From: Clytia hemisphaerica
Taxonomy: Eukaryota; Cnidaria; Hydrozoa; Leptothecata; Clytiidae
DNA: 64,000 nucleotides
Assembly: GCA_902728285.1 (NCBI GenBank)
Contig: CACVBU010000603.1
Coordinates: 65,808 to 129,807, forward strand
Reading direction: 5' to 3'
Position numbers and translations under genes: made by a program. Each line of letters begins with the position of its first letter. The stretch's first letter is position 1. The notes under the pieces are model-generated. The model was given only the letters and a program-made list of their open reading frames with translations, did no database searches and was not told the DNA's origin. This document shows positions 20,842-31,462 of the stretch, piece by piece.

Positions 20842-21780
20842 AACTCAAATAGTGTAATTTTGGACCCTCTACTGTAAGTAACAATCATATTTTAAATTAG
20901 AATGTTTAGACATTTAGGTGTTAAGTTGAAATAATTAGACAACGAGCCACGGGTTTACTAAGTTTCGAAATATCCCCTACACGATTAGCTTTATAGCTCA
21001 TCGGCCACTTTTTAAAACAATTTACTAAATTTCTCGAGGTGGGGTAAATTCCAAATTTCAATTCTTTTCGAGGACTAATTTTCACAAACATGTTCAAGAT
21101 GACCAAACCTCTCGAAAGATCCACCACACGAAATTTGAGTCACTCAATGAAATTTAGGTGTACAAACTTTGGTGAATAGAAATCTCTTTGCTATTCACGA
21201 ACGTTGTATGGTAAATTATTTTAAATACACCGCCTTCTCACAGACCTGGTAAGAATTTTTTAGCCAGTGGGGATAAAATTAACGGACTGAAACTTGATGA
21301 GGATTGATATGCACATTTTATTTGAACTGGGGTTTCAATTCTTTTGTTTTTAAGTCAAAAAATTCAGTGGGGATGGGAGAAGCGGTGAATATTTTGCAGT
21401 GAGGATCAGTTTATTTGAATATTTTCAGTGGGGACAAAAAGGATAATTTTCCACCGGGGACTTTATTTTGGCCAATTTTTTCTAGTCGGAAGGGTTCCCA
21501 GTGGGTCTGATAGAAGGGGGTGTTTAAATCGAAATCGTAGATATTCATTTTCTGAATTTTCAACATTTATCTTTGAAGTGTATCAACTCTAGAAAGTTTG
21601 TATAGAATAACAAGTAAATTCGAAAAATTCGAGAATATAAAGACGTCACTGTGTCCTGATTTTGAGTAACTTTTCTGACTGACTGCGGTAATTGATTCTC
21701 TCGAGAAACTATTTAAATGAAATTTGACGTTAATGCTAGGTGTTTATTCCTCCCGTTTCATCCGTTTTTTTTTAACTTGG
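20842..21780. other. Spacer with CAGTGGGGA-type short repeats
   Basis: CAGTGGGGA or a close variant occurs at about 21261, 21364, 21402, 21427 and 21459. No gene is supported. The ends could belong to another degraded MITE (CAGACC ... GGTCTG), but the match is short. Confidence 0.4.
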
Positions 21781-21924
21781 AAGCTTAAGAAGGTTGTTCT
21801 TTTATTCTTTTCTCACCTTGTATCAGAGCCTGGTTAAAATGTCCTGGTATGAGAAATTCCTCATGTGGAATTTTAACCTAGATGCTTACGGTTACCTGGC
21901 GTTCATCAATAATGTATATAAGTC

Positions 21925-23258
21925 TTGGGTTTCGAGGCCTCACGGGCATCACGCCATCAGAAGTTCAAAAAACCACGCCTTTATGAGCGAGAGAGAGCCC
22001 ATATTTGTAAAAAAAATTTAATTGTAGCGGGTGAAGAGGATGAAGAGCTTAACACGTTAATAGAACGGGATTTTCGCAAACTGAAAAGAAAATTGACAGA
22101 TGATGATTTGGTCAGTTATAATCCGTCGATATGGTTGGAACAGCAACCAAAAAAAACGACTTTTTTTAATGATAAGGGACCTTTGCAGTGTGAACGTGGT
22201 AAACACCACACGTAACGACGCCCAAGTCGCACATATCATCGAAAAGATCTACGATGTGCGTGACAATAACATTTTCCTACCTAATTTAGTCATTAATCTT
22301 GAATATGATAACCTTGTTTTCAACAAGATCTAACCAGGTTGTCAAAATCAATGCAAGGATCTCCCCGACAGGTTGTTACCAGTATTTAATTGATTGGGTG
22401 ACAGCGAACACCACAAAACAACTAATCGCACCAAAAGGAGATCTAAAATATGGTATTGACAACCTCCAAGTGGTTGGCAAGACTTATAGGCACGAAACAC
22501 AGTCTATCCTACCAATGAGTGTTGTTACTTGTCATCTTGCTACCGAAATCGGTACCGCGGTTCAGGAAAAAGTAGAATATGTTGGCACGAAATGGGTGCC
22601 AAAGCCCAATATGCTTAATGAAATAACGCTGAGCGACGAAGAGCTTCATTGGTGAACGACTAACCATCTTGAAACAGACTACAGACTAGACTAGACCGAC
22701 TTGCCGTACATGCTGAAGCCAAAGGAAGACAACAGAAATATTGCCAATCCTGCAACGCAGAGTATAATCAACCTCGTAAGCTTTTGTGTGACTATTGCAA
22801 AAACTCACTTGTGTATGCAGATATTGTGTTGCCGGAAAATAGCATTCATGTAGATACTAGATGTAGATGCATGTACAAGCACTTTCCAGCGGTTAAAGAA
22901 ATCCTCGTTACAAAGCTACCTGCCCATTTAGGAGAGCCAACCTTTGTGAATCCGACCTCTTATGAGACACTTGCACCAATCTTGAGGGAAATTGGTAAAC
23001 GAACAGGTACATGCTCATGCGGGACAGCAGAACTGTCTTCGAATTAGAGAAAGATTCGAATGATACTGGTTTGAATTAGGAGGAGTAGACTGTTTATATT
23101 GTTGTTTTTTCAGGTATAAAGCATTGCAACACCGGTAAAAGACAATGGTTGTTTCTTGAAGATGATCGAACGATTTATAATATTGTTTTGGAGATCATTA
23201 ACAATACGTATTGTTGTTGGTATTGTCACTTAAGCTTCTATGGCTCTGATTCTTTCAA
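21925..23258 (+). CDS. Uncharacterised multi-exon gene with C-terminal zinc-finger region
   Basis: Coding segments on the plus strand: 21925-22215 (acidic, DEELNTLIERDFRKLKRK), about 22190-22340 (RNDAQVAHIIEKIYDVRDNN), 22311-22652 (ARISPTGCYQYLIDWV, KYGIDNLQVVGKTYRHE, SVVTCHLATEIG), 22740-23006 (CQSCNAEYNQP, LCDYCKNSLVYAD, EPTFVNPTSYETL) and 23114-23258 (GKRQWLFLEDDRTIYNI, TYCCWYCHLSFYG). Two CxxC pairs indicate a zinc-binding module. An intron is well supported at 23007-23113, and a second donor (AAG|GTTAGT) follows at 23258. Frame changes between the first three segments mean either more introns or decay. The DNxQVxGKxY motif recalls uncharacterised proteins common in cnidarian and sponge genomes, probably mobile-element derived; that is memory, not a search. 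Confidence 0.5.
23007..23113 (+). other. Spliceosomal intron, 107 bp
   Basis: Donor ACAG|GTACATG and acceptor TTGTTTTTTCAG|GT. Joining splits a glycine codon and continues the frame from EIGKRTG into a segment leading to GKRQWLFLEDD without a stop. Reading through the intron instead meets a stop at about 23045. Confidence 0.7.
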
Positions 23259-23651
23259 GGTTAGTTTCATGTGTTTGTTTAACTTGATTTAACAGACATC
23301 CGTTTCATGATTACTGTTGAACCTCAGAACAGTACAATTTGTATATGCCATCTCCAAAGTCCAACGTTTTGCAAAGTTCACCTTTTTTATCTACCGCCTG
23401 AGGATATATAAGAGAAATCTCTTATTTTGATCGAATGAAATGTTTTTACTCGCTCACCCCTATAAACGCGTTTGCATCCTTAGATTTTGTCTGGGTATAA
23501 AATTTTCTTGTTGTGTCATTGATTAACCTAACAACATGTTTTATATTGGGAAATATCTCTGATTATAATATTTTATATAACATTTTATCACGCCAAAGGA
23601 TTTCGAGTAGAGATAATCTTTATATTAAAAAAAAAACCAAATGATGCAAAT
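23259..23651. other. Spacer between the uncharacterised gene and the Helitron Rep
   Basis: No motif found. It may hold intron 2 of the upstream gene or the decayed 5' part of the Helitron. Confidence 0.35.
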
Positions 23652-24515
23652 TTGTCTGCCCAAGAATTTAATGAAATGGTTGATTCTAGCTCAACCTACT
23701 CCTACAACCTATTGATGGGAAGAATGTTTTACTATGCGAAAGAAATTTCTGGGTCAAACACCAATTGGAATAAGCTCCGCCAAGATCTTGATGCCCTTAT
23801 TGAACAAGAAGAGGTGCCTAAAATATTTTTTACTCTCAGTATACTTTTACTCTCCGATTTGTTAATAACTATTTGGAAATAACCATCAAGAAAAAGATAT
23901 AAGAAAACTTTTAAACAATAATCCTCATATTGTTGACTGGTATTTTACTGAAAGGACTACTTAAATGCAGAATGGCACTGCCGCCGTCCTGCATCAAAAG
24001 GATCTATTCATTGTCATGGACTTGCTAAACTTCAGTCAGACCCAGGCCTGGTAACTCTTACAGAAAAAGCTCTTAAGGGACATCTTGCTTAATTAAGATT
24101 AAATAATATGAATCGTTTGAATGATTCAGATCTTGAAAAGTTGAATTCTCTTGTTGAGGAAGGTGAAATGGCTTCAAAGATAGTATGTGATTATGTCGAT
24201 TCCTTGCTATCAACATGCAATACAATTTATTCTGATTTGAGTAGGTGAAGCCAAAAAGGCATACCTGCAAAACTGATTTGCAAAATTTGGACAGCAAAAT
24301 AAAGCTGGATGATGACTACACAAATCTCTTAAATTCAGTTCAAAACCCATGTGTAGTAGTGCATATTGTTTGCGCAAAAAGAAAGACGATTCTGTTTGTA
24401 GATTCCATTTTCCATTAGATTGTGAAACTTCTACAAGGATATAGTTTACAAAATTTCACACAAAAGATGGTTCAGAAAAATATCGATCAGAGATAAAAAC
24501 AAAGCGAAATGATCC
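23652..24515 (+). pseudogene. Helitron Rep (HUH endonuclease), first part, frameshifted
   Basis: The Helitron N-terminal signature FNEMVDSSSTYSYNLLMGRM and NWNKLRQDLDALIEQ leads into a short break. IVDWYF follows, then the catalytic region [17 protein letters not shown] with the HUH pair at 24009-24017 (His-Cys-His). Beyond it come LSTCNTIYSD, SSAYCLRKKKDDSVCRFHFP and KTKRNDP, the canonical order of a rolling-circle Rep (nicking at the Helitron terminus). Several frameshifts and stops (around 23870-23970, 24090, 24250) make it inactive. Right after KRNDP it is interrupted by a TA-flanked insertion; the reading resumes at 25422 and again at 26743. Confidence 0.85.
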
Positions 24516-24517
24516 TA

Positions 24518-25421
24518 CAATCCTTCAAGAAATATTTGAGACAAATGGGAAATTCCCCAGGAAGATTTGTAAGTGCTCTTAAGTAGTTTCGAAGGGTAGA
24601 GTTTTAACTCTGAGGATCCAAAAGTTCGAAAATGGTCAAGTAAGGCTCCAAATATCGCCTGGAAGTCTGCCAACCCGTCTCAAATTGAAATATTCGATTA
24701 AATTGAAGAGATAGCCCAAAATCGGCTTTTTCGCCCGAACTTTAAATCTCGAAAAAAGTCAAAATAACCGGAATTCTCAATATATTTCTTGAAAGATTGT
24801 CTGAGAAACTGAGAAATGCCAAATTCTGCTACGCGAGGGTTCTTATTCCGAGTTTAAAGCAATTTTTCTGGCTCAAAAATCCCCTTTCTTCAATTTTAGG
24901 GCCTAAAACTCAAAAAAAACAAAATTTCCTGAAATTTTCACGTTTTTGACTTTTCGTAAATTGGACCTTTGCAAAATATTAAATATTTCATAAAAAAGTG
25001 ATTTTGGCCAGGAGCAAACCCTTCAAAATGGTCCGAAACATGCTTTAAGACGAATTTTAGAGGTTTTCAGGTAATTTTGGACCACCCGCAGAGCAGAAAT
25101 CAGTATTTTTCAGTTTTCCAGACAATCCTTCAAGAAATATTTGAGACAAATGGGAAATTCCCCAGGAAGTTTTGAAACCACAATTGATTTGTAAGTGCTC
25201 TTAAGTAGTTTCGAAGGGTAGAGTTTTAACTCTGAGGATCCAAAAGTTCGAAAATGGTCAAGTAAGGCTCCGAATATAGCCTAAATGTCTGCCAACCCGT
25301 CTCAAATTGAAATATTCGATTAAATTAAAGACATAGCCCAAAATCGGCTTTTTCGCCCAAACTTTAAATCTCGAAAAATGTCAAAATAACCGGAATTCTC
25401 AATACATTTCTTGAAAGATTG
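24518..25421. mobile_element. TA-flanked MITE inserted in the Helitron, with internal duplication
   Basis: The left end CAATCCTTCAAGAAAT and right end ATTTCTTGAAAGATTG are inverted repeats flanked by TA (24516-24517, 25422-25423). The first ~290 bp (24518-24808) recurs as a direct copy at 25123-25421, offset 605 bp, so three of the four internal borders show the same terminal motif. The ~310 bp in between is itself an imperfect inverted repeat (CTGAGAAACTGAG ... CAGTTTTCCAG). Removing the whole insert joins AATGATCC to AGGCTCAAT and restores the Rep reading. Confidence 0.85.
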
Positions 25422-25451
25422 TAGGCTCAATAGACATCAACGTGTCCAATT

Positions 25452-26742
25452 CATAGTGTGCACCCCCCCAGAATAGTGGGGGGGGGTTTGCTGTTTTGGG
25501 TCGGAAATTTCTAGGTGGGATTTGGAAATTTTCAGGTTCTAGGTGGGAGAAACAAGTTAAGGTGGGAGTTAATTAATTTCTTTAGGTGGGAGTTTTGGTG
25601 TTTTGGTGAATGTGAAAGTTAATTTTTTCTCATCTCTGTTATATTTTATAAATAATTTTTTTACTGTCCTAAGCTTTTCTCTTTTTTATTATTATACTGT
25701 AATTTATTCAGGGGGGGGGATCAGTACTAAAATCTCGGTCATAATATGAATCATACTAAAGTATTTTGGAGAATTTCTTGTATACCACCACCTTAATTTT
25801 GACAAGTGGTATTTTAGTACCTTGTCAGTCCCTTGACTAAATATTTTAAAGACATAGGACACAAAGACACAGCAATTTTGGTATTTTCGAGACAAAATTT
25901 TGTCTCCTCAGAACCATTTCCTCGCGCAATGCTGATTTTATGCAAGATGATATCTATTTTCCACAAAAATCTATTAAACAATGCTGCTTCTGAATTGAGG
26001 AAACATTAAAGATATTGATTGAATTGCAAAGATAATTAACTTGGAATTTTCTATAATGAGAATATTTTTATTTTTCGAAAATTGCAAAATTCTTAAAAAA
26101 TCATAAAAAGATTATTGAAAGATATTCCTTGGCTAATAATTAATGGTTTAAAAAGAATAACCAGAAGCGTCATGTTTTTTATTTAAAAACTGTATATTCG
26201 ACCTACACAAAAAGAGGTCATCTTCAGAGTGTAAAAATCTATCAAATATATAAAATTACTAATTTTAGTACCAATCAACTAAAAAAATTCTGAAATTTTA
26301 GTCTGGATATCACCTTTTTTGTATTTTAATACCCAAATGGTACTAAAAGAATTTAAAGTGTTTTGGGTATACCACCACATCACTAAACATCATGATATCC
26401 TAGATTTTAGTATCCACCCCCTATATCAGAAAATATTTTCCAGAATGTTTTCTTTTACCCTTTCTTATTTTCAGAAGTCAATTGTATTGTCGAAAACAAA
26501 TCAAATACAACCATTGCAGTGTTTGGCAATATATAAGCATTAGCATGGCAATGTGTTTGTAATACGTTAGCATCTTCCTATCATGGACAATAATTTTTGT
26601 TTACCTTCTTCGTATTAGTATAATTTTTCATGGGGATAGTAGTTTTAGCTGGGATCTGGGAGTCTGGATTGGAGGTGGGAAATTTAGGGTTAGGTGGGAC
26701 CTGAATTTTTAGGTGGGACCTGGAACCCCCTTGCACACTATG
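25452..26742. mobile_element. 1.29 kb element in the Helitron, CCAATT duplication
   Basis: CATAGTGTGCA at the left and TGCACACTATG at the right are perfect 11 bp inverted ends. CCAATT directly flanks both (25446-25451, 26743-26748). AGGTGGGA-type words are clustered near both ends. Excision with one CCAATT copy restores GTC-CAA-TTA-CAA-GGT-TGG, the expected VQLQGW of Helitron Rep. The superfamily is uncertain; a 6 bp duplication excludes Tc1/mariner. Confidence 0.85.
25711..26421. mobile_element. Probable element nested within the 25452-26742 insert
   Basis: GGGGGATCAGTACTAAAATCT near 25715 and AGATTTTAGTATCCACCCCC (26402-26421) are inverted. Both sides also carry TATACCACCAC and (C/G)TACTAAAA-type words. 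I could not define a target duplication. Confidence 0.45.
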
Positions 26743-27165
26743 CCAATTACAAGGTTGGCGTCGAAATACAGACATTAGCGTAATCATTGATTATCATTTT
26801 TGTGTAGAATATCTTACAAAATGTGTTTCAAAAACTGAAAGTATAAGTTGTGTTGCAAAGGATTCTTTCTCATATGTTGCTAACAAAAACAATGAACATC
26901 AATTTGAGGGTAAAAAAGCTCTAAAGCAAGTGATGCATGCTGTTGGACAGAGAGCTATGAGCATCCAAGAAGTTTGGCATCAGATTTTACAGTTAAAACT
27001 TTATAGTAGCTCATTTGAAGTCTTGCCAATTTCACTTTATGATTCAAGAAAGGTTGAACTGAATTACGAAGAACTTGTATACAAACCTTCGCACTTGGAT
27101 TATTATACTAAAAGAAACGAACTCCAAACATCATCAACATTCTTGGACTTAATTTTATATTGAAT
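26743..27165 (+). pseudogene. Helitron Rep, continuation
   Basis: Reads QLQGWRRNTDISVIIDYH, VEYLTKCVSKTESI, QVMHAVGQRAMSIQEVWH, and LKLYSSSFEVLPISLYDSRK. This is the conserved region C-terminal to the HUH motif, linking Rep to the helicase. A frame change and then a stop (about 27160) follow KRNELQTSSTF. Continuous with 23652-24515 before the two insertions. Confidence 0.82.
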
Positions 27166-27229
27166 TTCATTCTAAATACGCAATTACTAATGATGAAGTA
27201 AGTAATTAAACGTAAGAAGAAAAAGGTTA

Positions 27230-28995
27230 TCAAAATGATTCTCAACTACTCACCAAATACAAAAGGTACATACTACTACCCTTTGTATTGCAAATTCAAC
27301 TTGCTAAAATACAAGGTCTGGATTCATGATCCACGATCAGCTGGGAATTGATTGGAAGAAACTGAGCTAAATTTTGTTAACTGTTGTAAAGAATTTCTAT
27401 TGTCACCCGTTGGTCAAGACTCAGTACCAAATTATGTTCAAGAACTTGAAAATACATATCTTTCTGACTTGTTTGATAGAAGCAGTAGTCCAAGTGGCTG
27501 CTCAGAAGATGATGATAATGAAGATATTACGAGAGAAGATTGGATGATTTTGTCAGACTTTTTGAACAACCCTGATGATAGTTTGTGCAACAGTTCAGAT
27601 TCAATTGAATATTGGATTGAACAAAGTGAACAATTTCTGATGGTGAAAAAATGGAAATGCCAACTTGGATCAAGTTCTTTTATACACTGAAAACATTGAA
27701 TTAGAAAATATCAGGATGCTTAATGAAAATCAGTTAAAAGCGTTTTCTTTTGTTTAAAACCATTATGCTCAAAATTCTCAAACTCAGTTGCTCATTATCA
27801 TCACTGGCCAAGCAGGTTGTGGTAAAAGCTTTTTAATTGACAGACTTCGCTATTTCTTAAATGAATCTTGCTTAGTGGCATCCCTTTTTGGTAAAGCTGT
27901 TTAACATAACATCAATGGCTCTACCCTTCAATATTTGTTGAAATTACCAATAAGAAATAAGCAAAACCATGACTTAAATGAATATGTTTTACTTGAACTA
28001 CAAGAGAAATTTCATGGAAAAAAGTACTTGATTATAGATGAGTTTTCAGTAATTAGTAAACAAAATTTAGCATGGATCAATCGCAGATGTAAACAGGTAA
28101 CATGAAAATGATCTTCCATTTGGTGGATTAAATGTGATATTAGTAGGTGGCTTAGGACAACTCCCACCAGTTAAAGGCAATGTACCTTTTGATGATTTTG
28201 CTGATACTAAGCTTGCCATTGAAGGACATTTTTTATATAATCAATTCAATTCCATTATAATGTTGACTGAAAACAAAAGAAGTTCAAGCAGTGAGGACTC
28301 TCAAGTTAGATTCAGGCAGTGAGGACTCTCAAGTTAGATTCAGGACATTTCTTAACAATGTTCGAAATGGGAACATAGAAGAAAGTGATTGGCAACTTTT
28401 TCTCTCAAGATCACCTTCCGTTAACATTAATGATTCAACCAGACCAGCTCTGTTACGTCTTTCATATCGAAATGAAAAAGTTTCTTCAGACAATAGTAAT
28501 GCATTGCTTGAACTGGGAAATCCAATAGCAAAAGTAACAGCTTTGCGTAGTAAACCCTCTGCATCTAAATGCTCATCTGATGACATGGGTGGTCTACAAA
28601 AAGATCTATTCCTATTATTAGAATCCAGAGTAATTCTAACAAGAAATTTATGGAATAGTGTTGGCCTGTGTATTGGTGCATTAGGTACAGTTCAGAAAAT
28701 AATTTATGCAAGCTATGAGGGGCCTCCCAAGTTTCCTATAGCAATTCTCATTCAATTTGATTCACTTGGTTCTGAGTATGAAAGAACGCAGTTTCCATTA
28801 AAACTAGCTTGGGCAATCACTATACATAAATCACAAGGCCTAACACTAGACCTGGTAAAAGTGAGAGTTCTCACGGTTTAACATACGTTGCCCTCTCAAG
28901 GGTGAGAAACTTGGATTCTTTAGTTGTTGAACCAATGTTTTCAAAGGCTAACTTCAATTGGAACAAGCAACATGCTGAATGGACCTACCTGTTGA
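27230..28995 (+). pseudogene. Helitron PIF1-like helicase
   Basis: The linker ILNYSPNTKGTYYYPLYCKF and KYKVWIHDPRSAGN leads to an acidic segment (SEDDDNEDITREDWMILSD). The SF1 motifs then follow in order: Walker A GQAGCGKSFL (about 27815), Walker B LIIDEFSVI (about 28030), VGGLGQLPPVKG (motif III, about 28140), LTENKRSS (motif IV, about 28265), LAWAITIHKSQGLTL (motif V, about 28805) and, one frame over, TYVALSRVRNLDSL (motif VI, about 28890). Stops lie at about 27757 and 27903. A 28 bp tandem duplication (28288-28343) causes a frame break; counting only one copy restores it. The helicase unwinds DNA for rolling-circle transposition in the Rep-helicase fusion. Confidence 0.88.
28288..28343. 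repeat. 28 bp tandem duplication breaking the helicase frame
   Basis: GCAGTGAGGACTCTCAAGTT plus AGATTCAG is present twice, perfectly. As 28 is not a multiple of 3, the duplication shifts the frame. Perfect identity implies it is recent. Confidence 0.92.
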
Positions 28996-29129
28996 TCAAA
29001 ATCAGATAAAAGTAGGTATTCTACATTTTACTATTGGTATTGAGCAAACACGATAAGTTTTAGAACAATGCAAAAACGTCTTATTTATTTTCTTTTATCA
29101 TTGTGTAACTTGGTCGTCTTTTTTTGAAA

Positions 29130-30400
29130 ATATTATGACGAAAAAAAATTTTCCGAGAAAAATTACTTCAACCACATTTAAGGTACATTGCACTCTATCT
29201 TTCTGACAAAAATCAGGAAAAACTAATTAAGCAATTTTGCACCAAGTCCAAAAAACTTTATTTTTAGGTAGTTTTTGGCCCAAATTTACCCCAAATTCTT
29301 TTTTCAAAATCGGGCTCCGTCACTTTGTAGGCATTGCTTTTTGTTCATTGTGCAAAATGAAAAAAAATAATGAGCCGATCCCGAGAAAAGCTGCTAACAG
29401 GAAAATGGTAAAAGGGAATTTCCCCAAAAAAACGAAAATCCGTATTTTCGACGAAAAAAAATTTTCCGAGAAAATTACCTCAGCCACATTTTAGGGTACT
29501 TGCACTCTAATGTTCTGCCAAAAATCAGGGAAAAACTAATGAAACAATTTTGCACCAATCCAAAAAACCTTTTTTAGGTAGCTTTTGGCCCAATTTGCGA
29601 AAATCCTATTTGACGACGAAAAAAATTTTTTCCGAGAAAAATTACTTCAGCCACATTTTAGGGTACCTTGCACTCTATCTTTCTGCCAAAAATCAGGAAA
29701 AACTAATGAAGCAATTTTGCACAAAGTCCAAAAAACCTTATTTTTAGGTAGTTTTTGGCCCAAATTTGCCCCCCAAAATTTTTTTTTAAAAATCGGGCTC
29801 CGTCACTTTTCAGGCATTGCTATTTTGTATCATTGTGCAAAAAATTAAAAACAACTAATGAGCCAATCCCGAGAAAAGCTGCTAACAGGAAAATGGTAAA
29901 AGGGAATTTCCCCACAAAATCGAAAATCCGTATTTGACGACGAAAAAAAATTTTCCGAGAAAAATTACTTCAGTCACATTTTAGGGTACCTTGCACTCTA
30001 TCTTTCTGCCAAAAATCAAAAAAACTAATGAAGCAATTTTGCAACCAAGTCCAAAAAACCTTATTTTAGGTAGTTTTTGGCCAAAATTTGCGAAAATCGT
30101 ATTTTGACGACGAAAAAAAAATTTTCCGAGAAAAATTACTTCAGCCACATTTTAGGGTACCTTGCACTCTATCTTTCTGCCAAAAATCAGGAAAAACTAA
30201 TGAAGCAATTTTGCACAAAGTCCAAAAAACCTTATTTTTAGGTAGTTTTTGGCCCAAATTTGCCCCCAAAAATTTTTTTTCAAAAATCGGGCTCCGTCAC
30301 TTTTCAGGCATTGCCATTTTGTATCATTGTGCAAAAAATTAAAAAAAACTAATGAGCCAATCCCGAGAAAAACTTGTAACAGACGAACGGACAACGGTCA
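29130..30400. repeat. Higher-order satellite: alternating long and short units
   Basis: All units share TTTTCCGAGAAAAATTACTT, CAGCCACATTTTAGGGTACC and TTGCACTCTATCTTTCTGCC. Long units (about 310 bp; near 29140, 29620 and 30108) continue through AAAATCGGGCTCCGTCACTT and ATGAGCCAATCCCGAGAAAA. Short units (about 160 bp; near 29455 and 29940) lack that half. The long+short pair (about 480 bp) is repeated as a dimer. The many short ORFs here only translate the repeat. It starts just after the Helitron helicase. Confidence 0.88.
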
Positions 30401-30689
30401 AATTAAAGGACCTCCCGGTAGGTCCAAAAAGTAAAAATTTTGCAAATAGGTTATTGGAAGAAGAAAGATCGAAACAAATGTCTAATTTATTATTTTAACC
30501 TGTATATAAAACTTAACTAAACATTTAGATAGATTTGTTATAATTATTATCATTATTATTATTCATAATGAGATTAATTCTTTAAAGTTGCAAACCTATA
30601 CTAAAAAATATTACTATAAATGAAACATTTTGTAGGTTAAAATATTCACTTGCAAAATTCATTATATTTATTTTTCATATCTTCCTTTT
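30401..30689. other. Spacer
   Basis: AT-rich, no gene. It ends in a plausible splice acceptor (TTCCTTTTCAG, ending at 30691). Confidence 0.4.
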
Positions 30690-31462
30690 CAGACTTTGGT
30701 GGGTATGTAGGGTGTGTAACGTCCATCTGCAGTAATCAAGCCAACACTAGGAAGCATTTTTTGGTCCATGTTAAAATTGGACCATCAAATTTCGTACGCT
30801 TAATGGTTTCAAACCATTGTCAAATACAACATGTCCGTCAAGAGCTGATGTCATTTTTCCACGACAAACAACCAATAATGATTGGAAAAATCGTCCCAGG
30901 AAAAGAATGTTAATATTATAACAACTCTATTCCACAATGCAAGAGCCATCTCAGTCATTGAATTTTTCGATTGATGACACAGAAGCTTCACTGTTATCAG
31001 ACATAGATGAAGAAGGGGAAGTTCTCTTATTGACAGGTAAAGTTAAATTTACTGAAAAAACTGAAATCAAAAATTTCTATAATAAAAAAGGAAATAGCAA
31101 ATCAGAAAAGAAACGAAATGCAATAATTTCGGATGGCTCGCATACAATGAATATGACAGTGTGGGGTGATTTGATTGATTCAATCAAAGAGAATGTTCAT
31201 GTTCAATTCCTTTGTATCACCAGTAAATTTTTCAATAAAAATATTGAACTGAGCACCAAATTTTCAACATCGGTGTGCTACCTCTAAATGATATACCAAC
31301 AGTTGACATGGAAACCGTTCATGTTCCAGCAGAAATCCTTAACGTTTCGGAATAAATTTTATGTACTCAAGTTGTAGTAGTGAAAATTGAGAAATTCAAT
31401 CAGTGTTTCTTCTGCACTAAGAAGAAATTGGAACAATCTCCACATGATCTAGGCTTATACAA
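30690..31462 (+). pseudogene. RPA-like OB-fold / zinc-finger protein, truncated
   Basis: After the acceptor TTTTCAG the frame reads GYVGCVTSICSNQANTRKHF and VRLMVSNHC, an OB-like strand pattern. A second segment starting near 30937 (SLLSDIDEEGEVLLLTGKVK, then SDGSHTMNMTVWGDLIDSI) looks like another OB domain, and the third part has QCFFCTKKKLEQ and LGLYKCPH, half of a zinc finger. One stop near 31356 and frame changes show decay. Some Helitrons carry RPA-like genes beside Rep-helicase, so it may be part of the upstream Helitron, 1.7 kb away. It is cut off at the zinc finger by a non-LTR sequence. Confidence 0.5.

Noticed and set aside
29237-30434. Seven overlapping plus-strand ORFs of 60-87 codons
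   Set aside because: They translate the same satellite unit in shifted frames, with no selection signal or motif.
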